DNA of 36,033 bases from an uncultured Bacteroidota bacterium (GCA_913055635.1 CAJXLK010000039.1:1-36033), one strand, 5' to 3'; counted from the first letter of the stretch, positions 15,685 through 23,496 are shown. Program-made: numbers and translations. The notes: generated by a model not told the origin, from the sequence alone.

Positions 15685-17118
15685 TTAACGTTCTTTAAAG
15701 TAAAATTCATTTTCGTATTTCGACTGTGTTTGGATGGAACAGGCTATTACCTCCTGATCCTCGGCAAAACTGATTTTTTCATACAGCTCCGGCTGCTCCA
15801 GGAGCCTGTAGGCTGCCATATACCCGGCAAATGTCCAGGTCTGGTAAAGCCTGGCCTCTTTGCCAATCAGCCGGTTGGTTTTGCCATCGTAATATTCCGG
15901 CCAGCCATCCTTCTCAATACGCTGTTCGGCTATTTTTAGTGCCTGCCCGGCCAAATCGGTATAACCGGCTTTGATGGCTGCGGCGGTCATCGACCAAAGC
16001 AGGAAAGGCCAGCCGGCTGCGTTGTGGTAGGACCAGGGAGTATTCTTCGGATCAGCCCCGGTGAGGATTTTCCATTGTTCGCCCTGGATGGCCGGGTAAC
16101 AAACTTTTACAGGCATCTCACCAACCAGTTCCTGCCACCTGCTTTGTATAAGTTTCATGATGGAGCGGGCCTGTTCTTTACCGGCCAGGGAGGAGATGAT
16201 GGCCAGCAGGTTGCCCGAGGTGAAAAAACGAAAGTCCATCCGGGCCGGCCCCAGATTTCCTGCGAAATATCCACCTTCCCGTGGAAGCCATTCCATAAGC
16301 CACTCCGGGATGGTTTCCGGGTAGATGTTGAAGGCATTTTTCGTGTCGGAACCATAACCCTCTACATCATAGCGATACATCTCATTGAGCTGATCAAAGT
16401 CGAGCCAGTAATATTTGCGGATGTGGTACACCAGGTGTCCCAGGCGATCGTAAACGGCCTTTTTGTAGGGCTCGTTGGTTTGGTTGTCTTCCAGCAGTTC
16501 CCTTGAAGAAAGCAGGGCGGTATAAAACAAGGCCTGGATATCGAGGGGATAACCATAAACGCCCATCCGCCGGTCGATCATAAAAGAGCCGTCCGGCACC
16601 AGCAGGGTTGGAAACATATCGAACCGGCTGGTCAAAGAAAGATCCAGTATCAGGCGAATGCCCTTCTGAACCTCTTCCTCCCGGGCAAAGCTGCGGTCGC
16701 CGCTAAAATGGGTGTACATCCGCAAAACATACAGCCACCAAAAAACCGAATCGACCGGTGCTACCTTACCAATCGCCTTTTCGCCGAAGTCCGGGTTGAC
16801 GGATTCTTTTCCCGCGGCATCCTTCTCTATCCTGAAACTCACCGGCATCATGCCCTGGCCGGGTTTAAAGCAATCGAACTGCTTTTCACGGCTTTGCAGA
16901 TCAAGCAACTGCCTGAGAAAATTCTTCACGATCCTGTATTCACCGTTTAGTAAGAATGCGATGGCAGAAACGGCAAAATCGCGTGTGAAAACCTGGTCGT
17001 AATTGAGCGCCTGGGTTTGCGGATCTCTTGCGGCTACCGTTCCAACAGGTTCCCCGTTGAAAGTGACAACAGAAGCTTGCAGTTCTTCCCGGGCAGCTTT
17101 GAATACAGACTCGTCCAT
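15685..17118 (-). CDS. GH100 neutral/alkaline invertase
   Basis: This 477-residue protein matches glycoside hydrolase family 100, the neutral/alkaline invertases of cyanobacteria, plants and some bacteria, which hydrolyse sucrose to glucose and fructose in the cytosol. Family blocks in order are LNYDQVFTRDFAVSAIAFLLNG, FKPGQGMMPVSF, IGKVAPVDSVFWW, MIDRRMGVYGYPLDIQALFY (nucleophile/acid Asp region), PKNTPWSYHNAAGWPFLLW and WPEYYDGKTNRLIGKEARLYQTWTFAGY (catalytic Glu region), all well preserved. No signal peptide is seen, in line with a cytoplasmic enzyme. Its partner, the SDR glucose-dehydrogenase-like gene, lies about 150 nt downstream in the same direction. GH100 is uncommon in Bacteroidota, so transfer from a cyanobacterium-like donor or acquisition for sucrose or compatible-solute use is possible. 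Confidence 0.88.
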   Translation of the reverse strand: MDESVFKAAREELQASVVTFNGEPVGTVAARDPQTQALNYDQVFTRDFAVSAIAFLLNGEYRIVKNFLRQLLDLQSREKQFDCFKPGQGMMPVSFRIEKDAAGKESVNPDFGEKAIGKVAPVDSVFWWLYVLRMYTHFSGDRSFAREEEVQKGIRLILDLSLTSRFDMFPTLLVPDGSFMIDRRMGVYGYPLDIQALFYTALLSSRELLEDNQTNEPYKKAVYDRLGHLVYHIRKYYWLDFDQLNEMYRYDVEGYGSDTKNAFNIYPETIPEWLMEWLPREGGYFAGNLGPARMDFRFFTSGNLLAIISSLAGKEQARSIMKLIQSRWQELVGEMPVKVCYPAIQGEQWKILTGADPKNTPWSYHNAAGWPFLLWSMTAAAIKAGYTDLAGQALKIAEQRIEKDGWPEYYDGKTNRLIGKEARLYQTWTFAGYMAAYRLLEQPELYEKISFAEDQEVIACSIQTQSKYENEFYFKER

Positions 17119-17151
17119 ATCTGGTAAGTTTTAAAAATACATGTTACGGGA

Positions 17152-17697
17152 TTAGCTTAAACCGGCATACGATTTTAATTCTTCCATAGGCACATGGTCA
17201 TCCAGATGTTTGCCATAATGAGCTTTAACAATGCGAAAATCCTCATCAATGAAAAAGTCGGCCGGGATCAGGTTCATGCTTGCATCCTTATCTTCCGGGA
17301 GATTAAAATCTTTGGTATATTTTTTTGCTTTGGATATGCTGGAAGAAACCATGGTTCGCATCATCTTTGTCGTCGACTGCTCGACACCATATTGCCGGTA
17401 GATATTTTTCTCAGGATCGCCAATGAGCGGCCAGGGACTTATACCCTGGTGAAAAACACTGGAGGCAAGCTTCTCCCCGGAGCTCTCAAACAGGAAAACC
17501 AGCTGTATCCCTGAATTTTGAAGCCTCAGGCTGTTTCCCATGATTTGATGGACCCTGCGGTTGCAAAAGGGACAGCTTACATTTCTGTAAAAACCCAGTA
17601 TGATTTTGTTTCCCCTGTAATGGGATAATTTTATCTCTTTCCCGTAGATATCTTCGGTTGAGAAATCCGGGGCAATGTTTCCTTCTGTAAGTTTCAT
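17152..17697 (-). CDS. Peroxiredoxin-like protein (AhpC/TSA family)
   Basis: This cytoplasmic protein of 181 residues has a thioredoxin fold: APDFSTEDIYGKEIKLSHYRGNKIILGFYRNVSCPFCNRRVHQI, where CPFC replaces the canonical peroxiredoxin T-x-x-C with a thioredoxin-like CxxC. The C-terminal part (LIPADFFIDEDFRIVKAHYGKHLDDHVP) is the PRX-like strand and helix. Such PRX-like2 or AhpC/TSA relatives reduce peroxides or thiols. It is the first of several thiol-redox genes transcribed in the same direction down to 21437, suggesting an oxidative or sulfur stress unit. The exact substrate is unknown. The protein ends with LKSYAGLS close to the invertase gene (34-nt gap). Confidence 0.8.
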   Translation of the reverse strand: MKLTEGNIAPDFSTEDIYGKEIKLSHYRGNKIILGFYRNVSCPFCNRRVHQIMGNSLRLQNSGIQLVFLFESSGEKLASSVFHQGISPWPLIGDPEKNIYRQYGVEQSTTKMMRTMVSSSISKAKKYTKDFNLPEDKDASMNLIPADFFIDEDFRIVKAHYGKHLDDHVPMEELKSYAGLS

Positions 17698-17766
17698 GTT
17701 TTTTTAATTTTAGATGATTCATTGTGTCTTTAAAATATTGTCGAATCCATATGGATAAACTGACAG

Positions 17767-18195
17767 TTAAAAAGTCAATACCTTGGCATCGCTTTTAAGG
17801 TACTTTGTCAGGGGTTTTCCCATTCCCTTGACTTCATAGCCCATGGATCTAAGTTTATCCACCACATTATAGCTGCTGGCACAGGCTATGCACGCTTTGA
17901 TTTCTACTCCGTCCTGTTGCATGGCCCCGACTTTTTCCTGCAGTTTTTTATTTTCCGCGATCAGTTTGGCCGAGGGACCCCAGATGATCAGGGTCACCTC
18001 TTTGAACCATTCATTTTTCTTAGCCGCATGGGTATACATGAAGGCTACCCGCTCAGCCACATATGGATCTCCGCTTGTCCAGAGCACCACCAGCTTGTCA
18101 GAAGTCTCGGGGTCGGGCGCATCCTGTGCCATGGTCTTTCCACTTGTAAGCGCTAATACGCTTAGGATCGTCAATATTAGAATTTTGGTTTTCAT
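17767..18195 (-). CDS. Exported DsrE-family protein
   Basis: This protein of 142 residues has an N-terminal signal peptide (KTKILILTILSVLALTSGKTMAQ) and a DsrE/DsrF-like domain: KLVVLWTSGDPYVAERVAFMYTHAAKKNEWFKEVTLIIWGPSAKLIAEN and a Cys pair in IKACIACASSYNV (about residues 99 and 102), where DsrE proteins carry sulfur-transfer cysteines. DsrE-like proteins relay persulfide sulfur. The location would be periplasmic, unlike the cytoplasmic second DsrE at 19607-19963. Presence in a cluster with peroxiredoxins and an FMN reductase fits a thiol or persulfide role, inferred from neighbours. Confidence 0.8.
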   Translation of the reverse strand: MKTKILILTILSVLALTSGKTMAQDAPDPETSDKLVVLWTSGDPYVAERVAFMYTHAAKKNEWFKEVTLIIWGPSAKLIAENKKLQEKVGAMQQDGVEIKACIACASSYNVVDKLRSMGYEVKGMGKPLTKYLKSDAKVLTF

Positions 18196-18265
18196 AGTAA
18201 AGGGTTTTTAAACATCATTATACAATTAAGGTGGGCATCTGATAGGCTTATACACCAGTTAAAAT

Positions 18266-18883
18266 TCAATCCGTTTTATCTTGGTTTTTCAGCTCATTCA
18301 GTACGGCCAGCAACATTCCTGCGCTTATCCGGGTTGAATAGTCGGGATTGATGTATTCAAACAGTATGGTACCCGAAGTATCAACAACGAAGACGGCGGG
18401 CACCGGTAGGAATCCTTTGTTTTTTCCGTTGGATCTTTCTCGCAGCATCCCCGAATATTTTTCCGGTGCCTGGAAGGCGAGACCCAAAGCTTTTAAAAAA
18501 TCCCCCCGGGTGTCGGAATATAAGCTGTAATTCAGTTGGTGTTTGTCGTCGGTCGTCTTCAGGTTTTTGGGAGAATCGGGACTGATGGCCACCAACTGGT
18601 AGCCCAGTTCGAGTATTTCCGATTCGGCCTGCTGGATTTCGGCCAGGTGGGCATTGCAATAAGGGCACCATCCCCCGCGGTATACCAGCATAACTGTTGG
18701 TTTCTTTTCTATGATTTCTGTAACCTGATGATCTTCACCTGCTGGTGTGGTTAATACACCCTCCGGGATTTTTTCCCCGTAGAGAAGGGGAGCGATGTCT
18801 TCGGCTTTTTCTGGCAGCTGGGCAAACACTGTTTGGCCCATGGCCAACAGCAATGCCAAAATGAATGCTTGCTTTTTTCTCAT
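18266..18883 (-). CDS. Exported AhpC/TSA (peroxiredoxin/thioredoxin-like) protein
   Basis: This 205-residue protein starts with a signal peptide (RKKQAFILALLLAMGQTVFAQ), then carries a thioredoxin fold with CxxC in YRGGWCPYCNAHLAEIQQAESEILELGYQLVAISPDS, followed by SLYSDTRGDFLKALGLAFQ and VPAVFVVDTSGTILFEYINPDYSTRISAGMLLAVL. The WCPYC motif and the ISPDSP strand are typical of the PRX-like2 branch of AhpC/TSA proteins. It probably acts in the periplasm in thiol or peroxide chemistry. It starts 1 nt after the stop of the FMN reductase gene, so the two are almost certainly co-transcribed. Confidence 0.82.
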   Translation of the reverse strand: MRKKQAFILALLLAMGQTVFAQLPEKAEDIAPLLYGEKIPEGVLTTPAGEDHQVTEIIEKKPTVMLVYRGGWCPYCNAHLAEIQQAESEILELGYQLVAISPDSPKNLKTTDDKHQLNYSLYSDTRGDFLKALGLAFQAPEKYSGMLRERSNGKNKGFLPVPAVFVVDTSGTILFEYINPDYSTRISAGMLLAVLNELKNQDKTD

Positions 18884-18884
18884 A

Positions 18885-19463
18885 TCAGAAAGGTTTACCT
18901 TCGGCTCTTTTGGTTTTCAAGGCTTCTGCATACCAGGTGAATTCATCCAGAAACCGTTTCGTGGATGGATCAATAAATTCATTTTGCGGAGTGAGATTTT
19001 CATCAAACAATTTCCCAATACCCGGGAAAGGTTGTATTGAGGAAATAGATGGCATCCCCAGCTCGGCCAGAATAGCCCGGAGATGAACTGCAGCCCGCAT
19101 CCCGCCAAACATGCCGGCAGAATAGGAAGCAATGGCTGAAGGTTTAAAGAGGTATTCGCTTTGAAAATGGTCCAGGATGTTCTTCAATGCCGGTGGTATG
19201 CTGTGGTTATACTCCCCGGTTACAATAAGGAATCCATCCGAGCCGGTAAATTGTTCAGCCAGTTTTTGCATCGCTTCCGGGGCTTTTCCCGGTTCGTATT
19301 CTTTATACATTTTATCCAAAAGGGGCAGTTGATACTCCAGGGGATCAACAAAGTGTACCTGAATGTCTCTGTCTTTAAGTTTATTTTCCAGGTACCTGGC
19401 AGCTTTGATGCCCTGCCTGTCGGTTCTAACCGAGCCGTAAATGATGCTGATGGTTAGGTTCAT
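18885..19463 (-). CDS. NADPH-dependent FMN reductase (flavodoxin-like fold)
   Basis: From ATG 19463 the protein has 192 residues; the longer frame starts with a TTG at 19487. Motifs are ISIIYGSVRTDRQG (the GS-x-R phosphate-binding loop of FMN reductases), VDPLEYQLPLLDKMY and LIVTGEYNHSIPPALKNILDHF (the P-E-Y-N-x-S/G-x-P-x-x-L-K flavin site), then YSAGMFGGMRAAVHLRAIL. The family (NADPH:FMN reductase/azoreductase/quinone reductase, SsuE/ChrR-like) reduces flavin or quinones with NADPH. In this cluster it could supply reducing power for redox or sulfur defence. Its stop is followed at once by the AhpC/TSA gene. Confidence 0.85.
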   Translation of the reverse strand: MNLTISIIYGSVRTDRQGIKAARYLENKLKDRDIQVHFVDPLEYQLPLLDKMYKEYEPGKAPEAMQKLAEQFTGSDGFLIVTGEYNHSIPPALKNILDHFQSEYLFKPSAIASYSAGMFGGMRAAVHLRAILAELGMPSISSIQPFPGIGKLFDENLTPQNEFIDPSTKRFLDEFTWYAEALKTKRAEGKPF

Positions 19464-19566
19464 TTTAGTTCTTTTTAAGGGTTTCAAGATTAACAGTATG
19501 CAATGGAATGTAATCGTAGAACAAAGGGATCATCCATTTGGTTCTATTCCGATTCGTTTGTCATAA

Positions 19567-19608
19567 GATCAACCCGGGTGCTCATTGTCAGGCACCCAGG
19601 GTTTGATC
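19567..19608 (-). terminator. Hairpin at the end of the cytoplasmic DsrE gene
   Basis: GATCAA-CCC-GGGTGC and GCACCC-AGGG-TTGATC arms pair with small bulges around a 10-nt loop, overlapping the DsrE stop codon. It may end or attenuate transcription between this gene and the FMN reductase. Confidence 0.45.
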
Positions 19609-19963
19609 AGACGCTCAACACCTGATACCCTTCGGCAAAAAGGGTTCGAAGACTGGGGTGATTATTATATTCACTCACCAGTTTGATGTCTGCTTTTTCT
19701 ACCTGGTTTTTTACGCCATAGGCCTGGGCACAAAAAGCGCATGCACCGGTAAAATGTTCTTTTAATCCTTTGTATACACTATGAAGTTTATGGTTTTCAT
19801 CTTCAAGTTCGCCTATCCATTTGGTTCCGGCTCCTTCAAAGATGAACTTCAATTCGTCGCCATGTTCCAGGGCTTCATTGGCCAGGGTAAAGGCGTTGGC
19901 CATTTTTCCCATTGCCTCTGCTGTTTCTGTGTCTGAAAACACGATAATTGCAATCTTTGTCAT
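19607..19963 (-). CDS. Cytoplasmic DsrE-family protein
   Basis: From ATG 19963 (MTKIAIIVFSDTETAEAMGK) this is 118 residues; an ATG at 19987 would add eight residues. It shows the DsrE fold: an N-terminal strand, HGDELKFIFEGAGTKWIGEL, then a CxxC in FTGACAFCAQAYGV and a C-terminal VSEYNNHPSLRTLFAEGYQVLSV. There is no signal peptide, so it would act in the cytoplasm, complementing the exported DsrE at 17767-18195. DsrE proteins bind or transfer sulfane sulfur; the Cys pair supports a redox or persulfide function here. The neighbours are FMN reductase (downstream) and the six-TM protein (upstream). Confidence 0.8.
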   Translation of the reverse strand: MTKIAIIVFSDTETAEAMGKMANAFTLANEALEHGDELKFIFEGAGTKWIGELEDENHKLHSVYKGLKEHFTGACAFCAQAYGVKNQVEKADIKLVSEYNNHPSLRTLFAEGYQVLSV

Positions 19964-20173
19964 AATATCCGATTTTTTGTTAAACATTCAAATGCCTGGC
20001 TTCCTGCACTCCATATTTAAACCTTACCCATCCCTGTGCAAAAGGAATGAGACCTATGAATAATGCAGTTTGGAAATGGGTCGATGAATTTGTAAATCCT
20101 GACAGGAAATTTGGGCTTCGATGAAAAGTGCCTGTAAGCCAATATGCTAAATCTTATTTTTTTGGGGCGGGGC

Positions 20174-20881
20174 TCAGTTGACTGGCTCATTTCTCTTACT
20201 CCCCGCCATGGCATTTTTCAGGCGTCTGAAGATATTGGGATGGGATTCATGTCTTGAGAGCTTGTCAAAGCTCCAGCCCAGAACCATGCCGAAGACAATA
20301 TGAGCCAGCGTTACGGTTGTCAGAAACTGGTAACCGTCTTTAAACTCGAGGCCCAAAACACCGATGCCCAGGGTGGTGGTTGCCGGCCCGATCATAAAGA
20401 CAATCCCGATTATAATACCATACACCAGGGCCACCCATCTTTGTGTGCTGGCGAATACCAGGCTGAAAATGATGCCGAAGGCAGCTCCGTTCCAGAAATG
20501 ATAGGCCCAACCCGCCACGTTGGACCAGAAACTGGGGCCATGGGCAAACCGGTCGAGGAGCAAAACACCCAGCAGTTTTGGCATATCTCCGGGCATCGCA
20601 CCGGTTCTGAATCCGATTTCCCGGATCACTTCCAGCCCTATTGTAGCGATCAACCCCGCCAGCAATCCAAAAAGGATTTGTTTGGTCAGCGAGGTATACC
20701 TTAATGCCCGCGTAATGAAGATCAAAAGAACAATACCTGCCGCAGACGGGACCAGAAAGCTTACTGCCAAAAACGAAAGCTTTGCAATGCCTGCCTGGGC
20801 TACCGGGTAAAGATTGGGTGATATTCCAGCAAGCAGGAGGGTTATCAGTACCAATACAAGTTTTATCTTATTGTGACGCAT
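20174..20881 (-). CDS. Multi-pass membrane protein, function unknown
   Basis: This 235-residue protein has an N-terminal span (KLVLVLITLLLAGISPNLYPV) and about five further predicted spans, including LSFLAVSFLVPSAAGIVLLIFITRA, QILFGLLAGLIATIGLEVIREI, FGIIFSLVFASTQRWVALVYGIIIGIVFMIGP and FLTTVTLAHIVFGMVLGWSF. The loop between spans 3 and 4 holds GAMPGDMPKLLGVLLLDRFAHGPSFWSNVAGWAYHFWNG, rich in His and Asp, which could bind a metal or heme; this is speculation. The C-terminal tail is basic. I do not recognise the family. Its place inside the redox/sulfur cluster suggests a related membrane function. Confidence 0.7.
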   Translation of the reverse strand: MRHNKIKLVLVLITLLLAGISPNLYPVAQAGIAKLSFLAVSFLVPSAAGIVLLIFITRALRYTSLTKQILFGLLAGLIATIGLEVIREIGFRTGAMPGDMPKLLGVLLLDRFAHGPSFWSNVAGWAYHFWNGAAFGIIFSLVFASTQRWVALVYGIIIGIVFMIGPATTTLGIGVLGLEFKDGYQFLTTVTLAHIVFGMVLGWSFDKLSRHESHPNIFRRLKNAMAGSKRNEPVN

Positions 20882-20917
20882 AATTATTTTGGGTTAATAA
20901 AACAATCAATTCGGTCA

Positions 20918-20954
20918 AACAGGCCGGATCATTTTATCAATGTTCCGGCCTGTT
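20918..20954 (-). terminator. Intrinsic-terminator-like hairpin after the DUF302 gene
   Basis: AACAGGCCGGA and TCCGGCCTGTT pair perfectly over 11 bp with a 15-nt loop, 7 nt after the DUF302 stop codon; on the minus strand TTTG follows. The hairpin separates the DUF302 gene from the membrane protein gene. Confidence 0.6.
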
Positions 20955-20960
20955 CATGGT

Positions 20961-21437
20961 TTAATTGGCAATCTTTTCCATCATCATTTTCAGCACCCCA
21001 TCCATTTTATTCCCGATTTTTTTAACTTGCTCGCTTTTATAGGAACTAAAAAGATCAGAGGGTTTGAAATACGTGACAAAGGTCTGTCCATCTTGCTCGT
21101 AGACATTTACCCTTACCGGAATGACAAGCCCGGCCGAGGGGTCTGCTGAAAAGGCCTTTTTCCCTACAGTGGGATTGCCAATAAAAAAGGAATGCGCATT
21201 TAATTGCAGTCCGGTCATCGACAGGATCTGGCCCTGGTTAAGCTCCGAGAGAACCATCATATCGCCGTTTGAGACAGCTTTTTTAATGGCATCGACTGTT
21301 CCCTCAAAATCACGGGATGACTCAACGGTCACCGGTTGGGGATTTTGAGCCTGGAGACCGCCAGAAAAACCTGTCAGTCCGGTTAACAGAATTGCCATAA
21401 AAAGAATTGCGGGTAATTTGAAATTTCTGCTTTTCAT
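20961..21437 (-). CDS. Exported DUF302-domain protein
   Basis: This protein of 158 residues has a signal peptide (FKLPAILFMAILLTGLTGFSGGLQAQ) and a DUF302 domain: SSRDFEGTVDAIKKAVSNGDMMVLSELNQGQILSMTGLQLNAHSFFIGNPTVGKKAFSADPSAGLVIPVRVNVYEQDGQTFVTYFKPSDLF. The FIGNP..G...F..DP..GL..P.RV.VYE.DG.T.V.Y..P motif is diagnostic of DUF302. DUF302 proteins are dimeric, their function poorly known; many are found near sulfur, redox or envelope-stress genes. It stands next to the SpoIIE phosphatase gene (199-nt gap) and may be under control of the ECF sigma factor encoded just upstream. Confidence 0.85.
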   Translation of the reverse strand: MKSRNFKLPAILFMAILLTGLTGFSGGLQAQNPQPVTVESSRDFEGTVDAIKKAVSNGDMMVLSELNQGQILSMTGLQLNAHSFFIGNPTVGKKAFSADPSAGLVIPVRVNVYEQDGQTFVTYFKPSDLFSSYKSEQVKKIGNKMDGVLKMMMEKIAN

Positions 21438-21635
21438 AACTATTGGTTTTTGATTTTACATTACATGGATTGAATTCAATGATGAATTGAATGTTTGCAC
21501 TTCACAGATGATCATGCTTCATTCAATTGATTTGAAGAAGTAGTCGAAGACAATCTCAAACCTGACAGATTAATAGAAAGTTTGGTTGGTAGTTTTGTGT
21601 ATGATCTCCTGAAGGGCAGCTCTTTAAAAGATCAC

Positions 21636-23141
21636 TTAGATATGCACTCCCATCACAAGCACATCATCCAATTGCGGGTTGTTTTTTTTCCAGTTGTCAA
21701 AATGATCTTCTATAACCCGGCCTTGTTCTTCGATGGTAAGGGTGGATGTTTCTAATAAAAGATTTTTAAAGCCCCGGGAAGAAAACTTCTTTTCTTTGCT
21801 GCCACCAATCTGGTCTTTGTAACCATCGGTAAACAGAATCACCCGGTCGTTTTTCTGAAGGGAAATTGTCTTTTCGGTGAAAGGAACATCTTCCTTCATG
21901 CCGGCTCCTACTGGCATACGGTCGGGTTTCAGTTCGGTCAGCTGTTGATTCCTGAACAGGTATAAGGGATTAAAAGCCCCTGCAAATGCCAGGGAAGATG
22001 ATTTATTATCCATAACGGCAAGGGCAATATCCATACCGTCGTTTATGTTCGTTTCTTCGCCTTCATCTAAAGACATGATGAGGCGTTTACGCAGGGTATT
22101 TAAGATTTGCGCGGGAGCTGTAATTTTTTCCCTGAGTATGATTTCATTCAGCAGTGAAATGCCCATAATGCTCATAAATGCCCCGGGTACTCCGTGGCCT
22201 GTAGAGTCTGCCACTGCTATGATTTTTTGCTCCCCTACCTGGTTGATCCAATAAAAGTCGCCACTGACAATATTGAGTGGTCGATAGAACCTGAAATGGC
22301 CGTTAAACAATTGCCGGGCCAAATCATCAACGGGTAACATGGCTCGCTGAATGCGCCAGGCATACCTGATGCTCTCCTGAATTTCACGGGCCTGCCTTTT
22401 TATTTTTTTCTCAGCTAATATGATTTCGGTGATATCGTTCCCGTAAACATGCACGGAATCCAATACAGCTACCCCCTTGAATACAAGGTTGTAAAATTTA
22501 TCTCCAAGGGATACAACCTGTTCTTTCACTTCCTCATGTTCGATCAAGCTTTTTAAATCAATTTGAGTGATATCCGGGAAAAATCGATTCAATTGCCTGC
22601 CAGTAAGATTATTATCGTCAAATAGATGGCTGGAAGCGGGATTGGCCCCCAGGATTTTACTTTTTTCATCGATCCGAAGCAAAGGTTGGGGATTGTGACG
22701 GGCGAAAAGTGCCAGACTTTTCAATATCTTGTTTTTTGATCCTTCCTGAGAAAAGATTCTGGATAGTTTCCAGCGGGTTTTTTGTTTGCACTGAGGGCAT
22801 TCTTCAACAGGTTCTCCAATATGGACATGAAAATTGGTCTTTTTGCACCTGTTGCATTTCAGTATGGCGTCAAGTTGCGAGATGCTTCCAGGCTTAAGTC
22901 TGCCTTTACTGAGAATCGAAGAGTATGTAGATACCCCGTAAGGAACTAAAAAAGTAAGCAATACCTTTCCGGGATTTAACCCGCTTATGGATAAAGAAAG
23001 TATGGCATCCGGATTATTAATAAGGTTTAGTATGACTCCTACCAAAATGGCAATTCGCAGAGCTCGCAGGAAGGTGCTCCGATCCGTGGCCAGATGCCAA
23101 TAAAAGTGTAATTTTTCAGTTTTTACCCGGGATGGTCTCAA
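21636..23141 (-). CDS. NrtS domain-zinc ribbon-PAS-SpoIIE phosphatase fusion
   Basis: This 501-residue protein combines several domains. Residues about 22-80 (FLRALRIAILVGVILNLINNPDAILSLS...KVLLTFLVPYGVSTYSS) form two spans matching NrtS, a nitrate/nitrite transport protein known from cyanobacteria. A zinc ribbon follows with C96xxC99 and C115xxC118. Then comes a PAS-like region (about 140-245), a linker coiled coil (EKKIKRQAREIQESIRYAWRIQRAMLP) and a PP2C/SpoIIE phosphatase domain (about 265-501) with VSGDFYWI, VADSTGHGVPGAFMS, DGMDIALAVMD, ILFTDGYKDQIGG and DDVLVMGV; the acidic metal ligands are intact. The start is TTG overlapping the stop of the upstream gene (TTGA). It is probably a membrane sensor that dephosphorylates a partner protein; no RsbW/STAS partner is in the window. 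Confidence 0.85.
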   Translation of the reverse strand: MRPSRVKTEKLHFYWHLATDRSTFLRALRIAILVGVILNLINNPDAILSLSISGLNPGKVLLTFLVPYGVSTYSSILSKGRLKPGSISQLDAILKCNRCKKTNFHVHIGEPVEECPQCKQKTRWKLSRIFSQEGSKNKILKSLALFARHNPQPLLRIDEKSKILGANPASSHLFDDNNLTGRQLNRFFPDITQIDLKSLIEHEEVKEQVVSLGDKFYNLVFKGVAVLDSVHVYGNDITEIILAEKKIKRQAREIQESIRYAWRIQRAMLPVDDLARQLFNGHFRFYRPLNIVSGDFYWINQVGEQKIIAVADSTGHGVPGAFMSIMGISLLNEIILREKITAPAQILNTLRKRLIMSLDEGEETNINDGMDIALAVMDNKSSSLAFAGAFNPLYLFRNQQLTELKPDRMPVGAGMKEDVPFTEKTISLQKNDRVILFTDGYKDQIGGSKEKKFSSRGFKNLLLETSTLTIEEQGRVIEDHFDNWKKNNPQLDDVLVMGVHI

Positions 23142-23401
23142 TTTTTATTCTCCAGTTTTTGGTTGATCATCTTTTTCAACTGTTCAACCTCGTCCTGTGA
23201 AAAATCTTTTTCTTTGCTTTTAGCAATGCCTTTTTCAATCAGCTTACTTTGCTTCTCATACTGGGTACAGGCATTGCACATCATTTTATGCATCTTTAAC
23301 TGAACTTTTTCAGTCATCGATAGCCTGAAATGCAGTTTTTTTTCAATGAGCTCGGTGGCTTTCTTACATGAAAGAAAAAGTATATGCATCACCTTTTTCA
23401 T
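23138..23401 (-). CDS. Small cysteine-containing anti-sigma factor-like protein (zf-HC2 type)
   Basis: From ATG 23401 this is 87 residues. MKKVMHILFLSCKKATELIEKKL and then MTEKVQLKMHKMMCNACTQYEKQ show the C-x(n)-H-x3-C-x2-C arrangement of zinc-binding anti-sigma factors (zf-HC2: one Cys early, then H-x-x-x-C-x-x-C). No membrane segment is visible. The C-terminal half is charged and helical. It is encoded right after the ECF sigma factor and before the SpoIIE phosphatase, as anti-sigma factors often are. A longer frame to 23446 would overlap the micropeptide element and is less likely. Its stop overlaps the next start by 4 nt. Confidence 0.75.
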   Translation of the reverse strand: MKKVMHILFLSCKKATELIEKKLHFRLSMTEKVQLKMHKMMCNACTQYEKQSKLIEKGIAKSKEKDFSQDEVEQLKKMINQKLENKN

Positions 23402-23417
23402 ACGGTTATTTTTTTTG

Positions 23418-23492
23418 TTAATATATTGGCCGTATGGAACCTGCATGAATAATCATGTCCTTGTTGTGTAGGTTGCTGGATGCAGGTTTCAT
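23418..23492 (-). repeat. Copy B of the 75-nt hairpin element encoding a candidate 24-residue micropeptide
   Basis: On the minus strand ATG 23492 to TAA 23418 reads MKPASSNLHNKDMIIHAGS followed by IRPIY. It begins 4 nt after the stop of the ECF sigma gene and ends 16 nt before the anti-sigma ATG at 23401. AACCTGCAT (23438-23446) and ATGCAGGTT (23480-23488) are the 9-bp inverted-repeat arms, identical to copy A. In the first 19 codons the copies differ at five bases: four are third positions and one is a first position (Ile/Val); changes are silent (two) or conservative Asn/Lys, Asp/Glu and Ile/Val. One codon (ATA) is added before CGGCCA, so the length difference is a whole codon. Confidence 0.6.
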
Positions 23493-23496
23493 AAAC

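Noticed and set aside
15074-15688. 204-codon plus-strand ORF antisense to the SDR gene
   Set aside because: Antisense shadow; the SDR motifs are intact on the minus strand.
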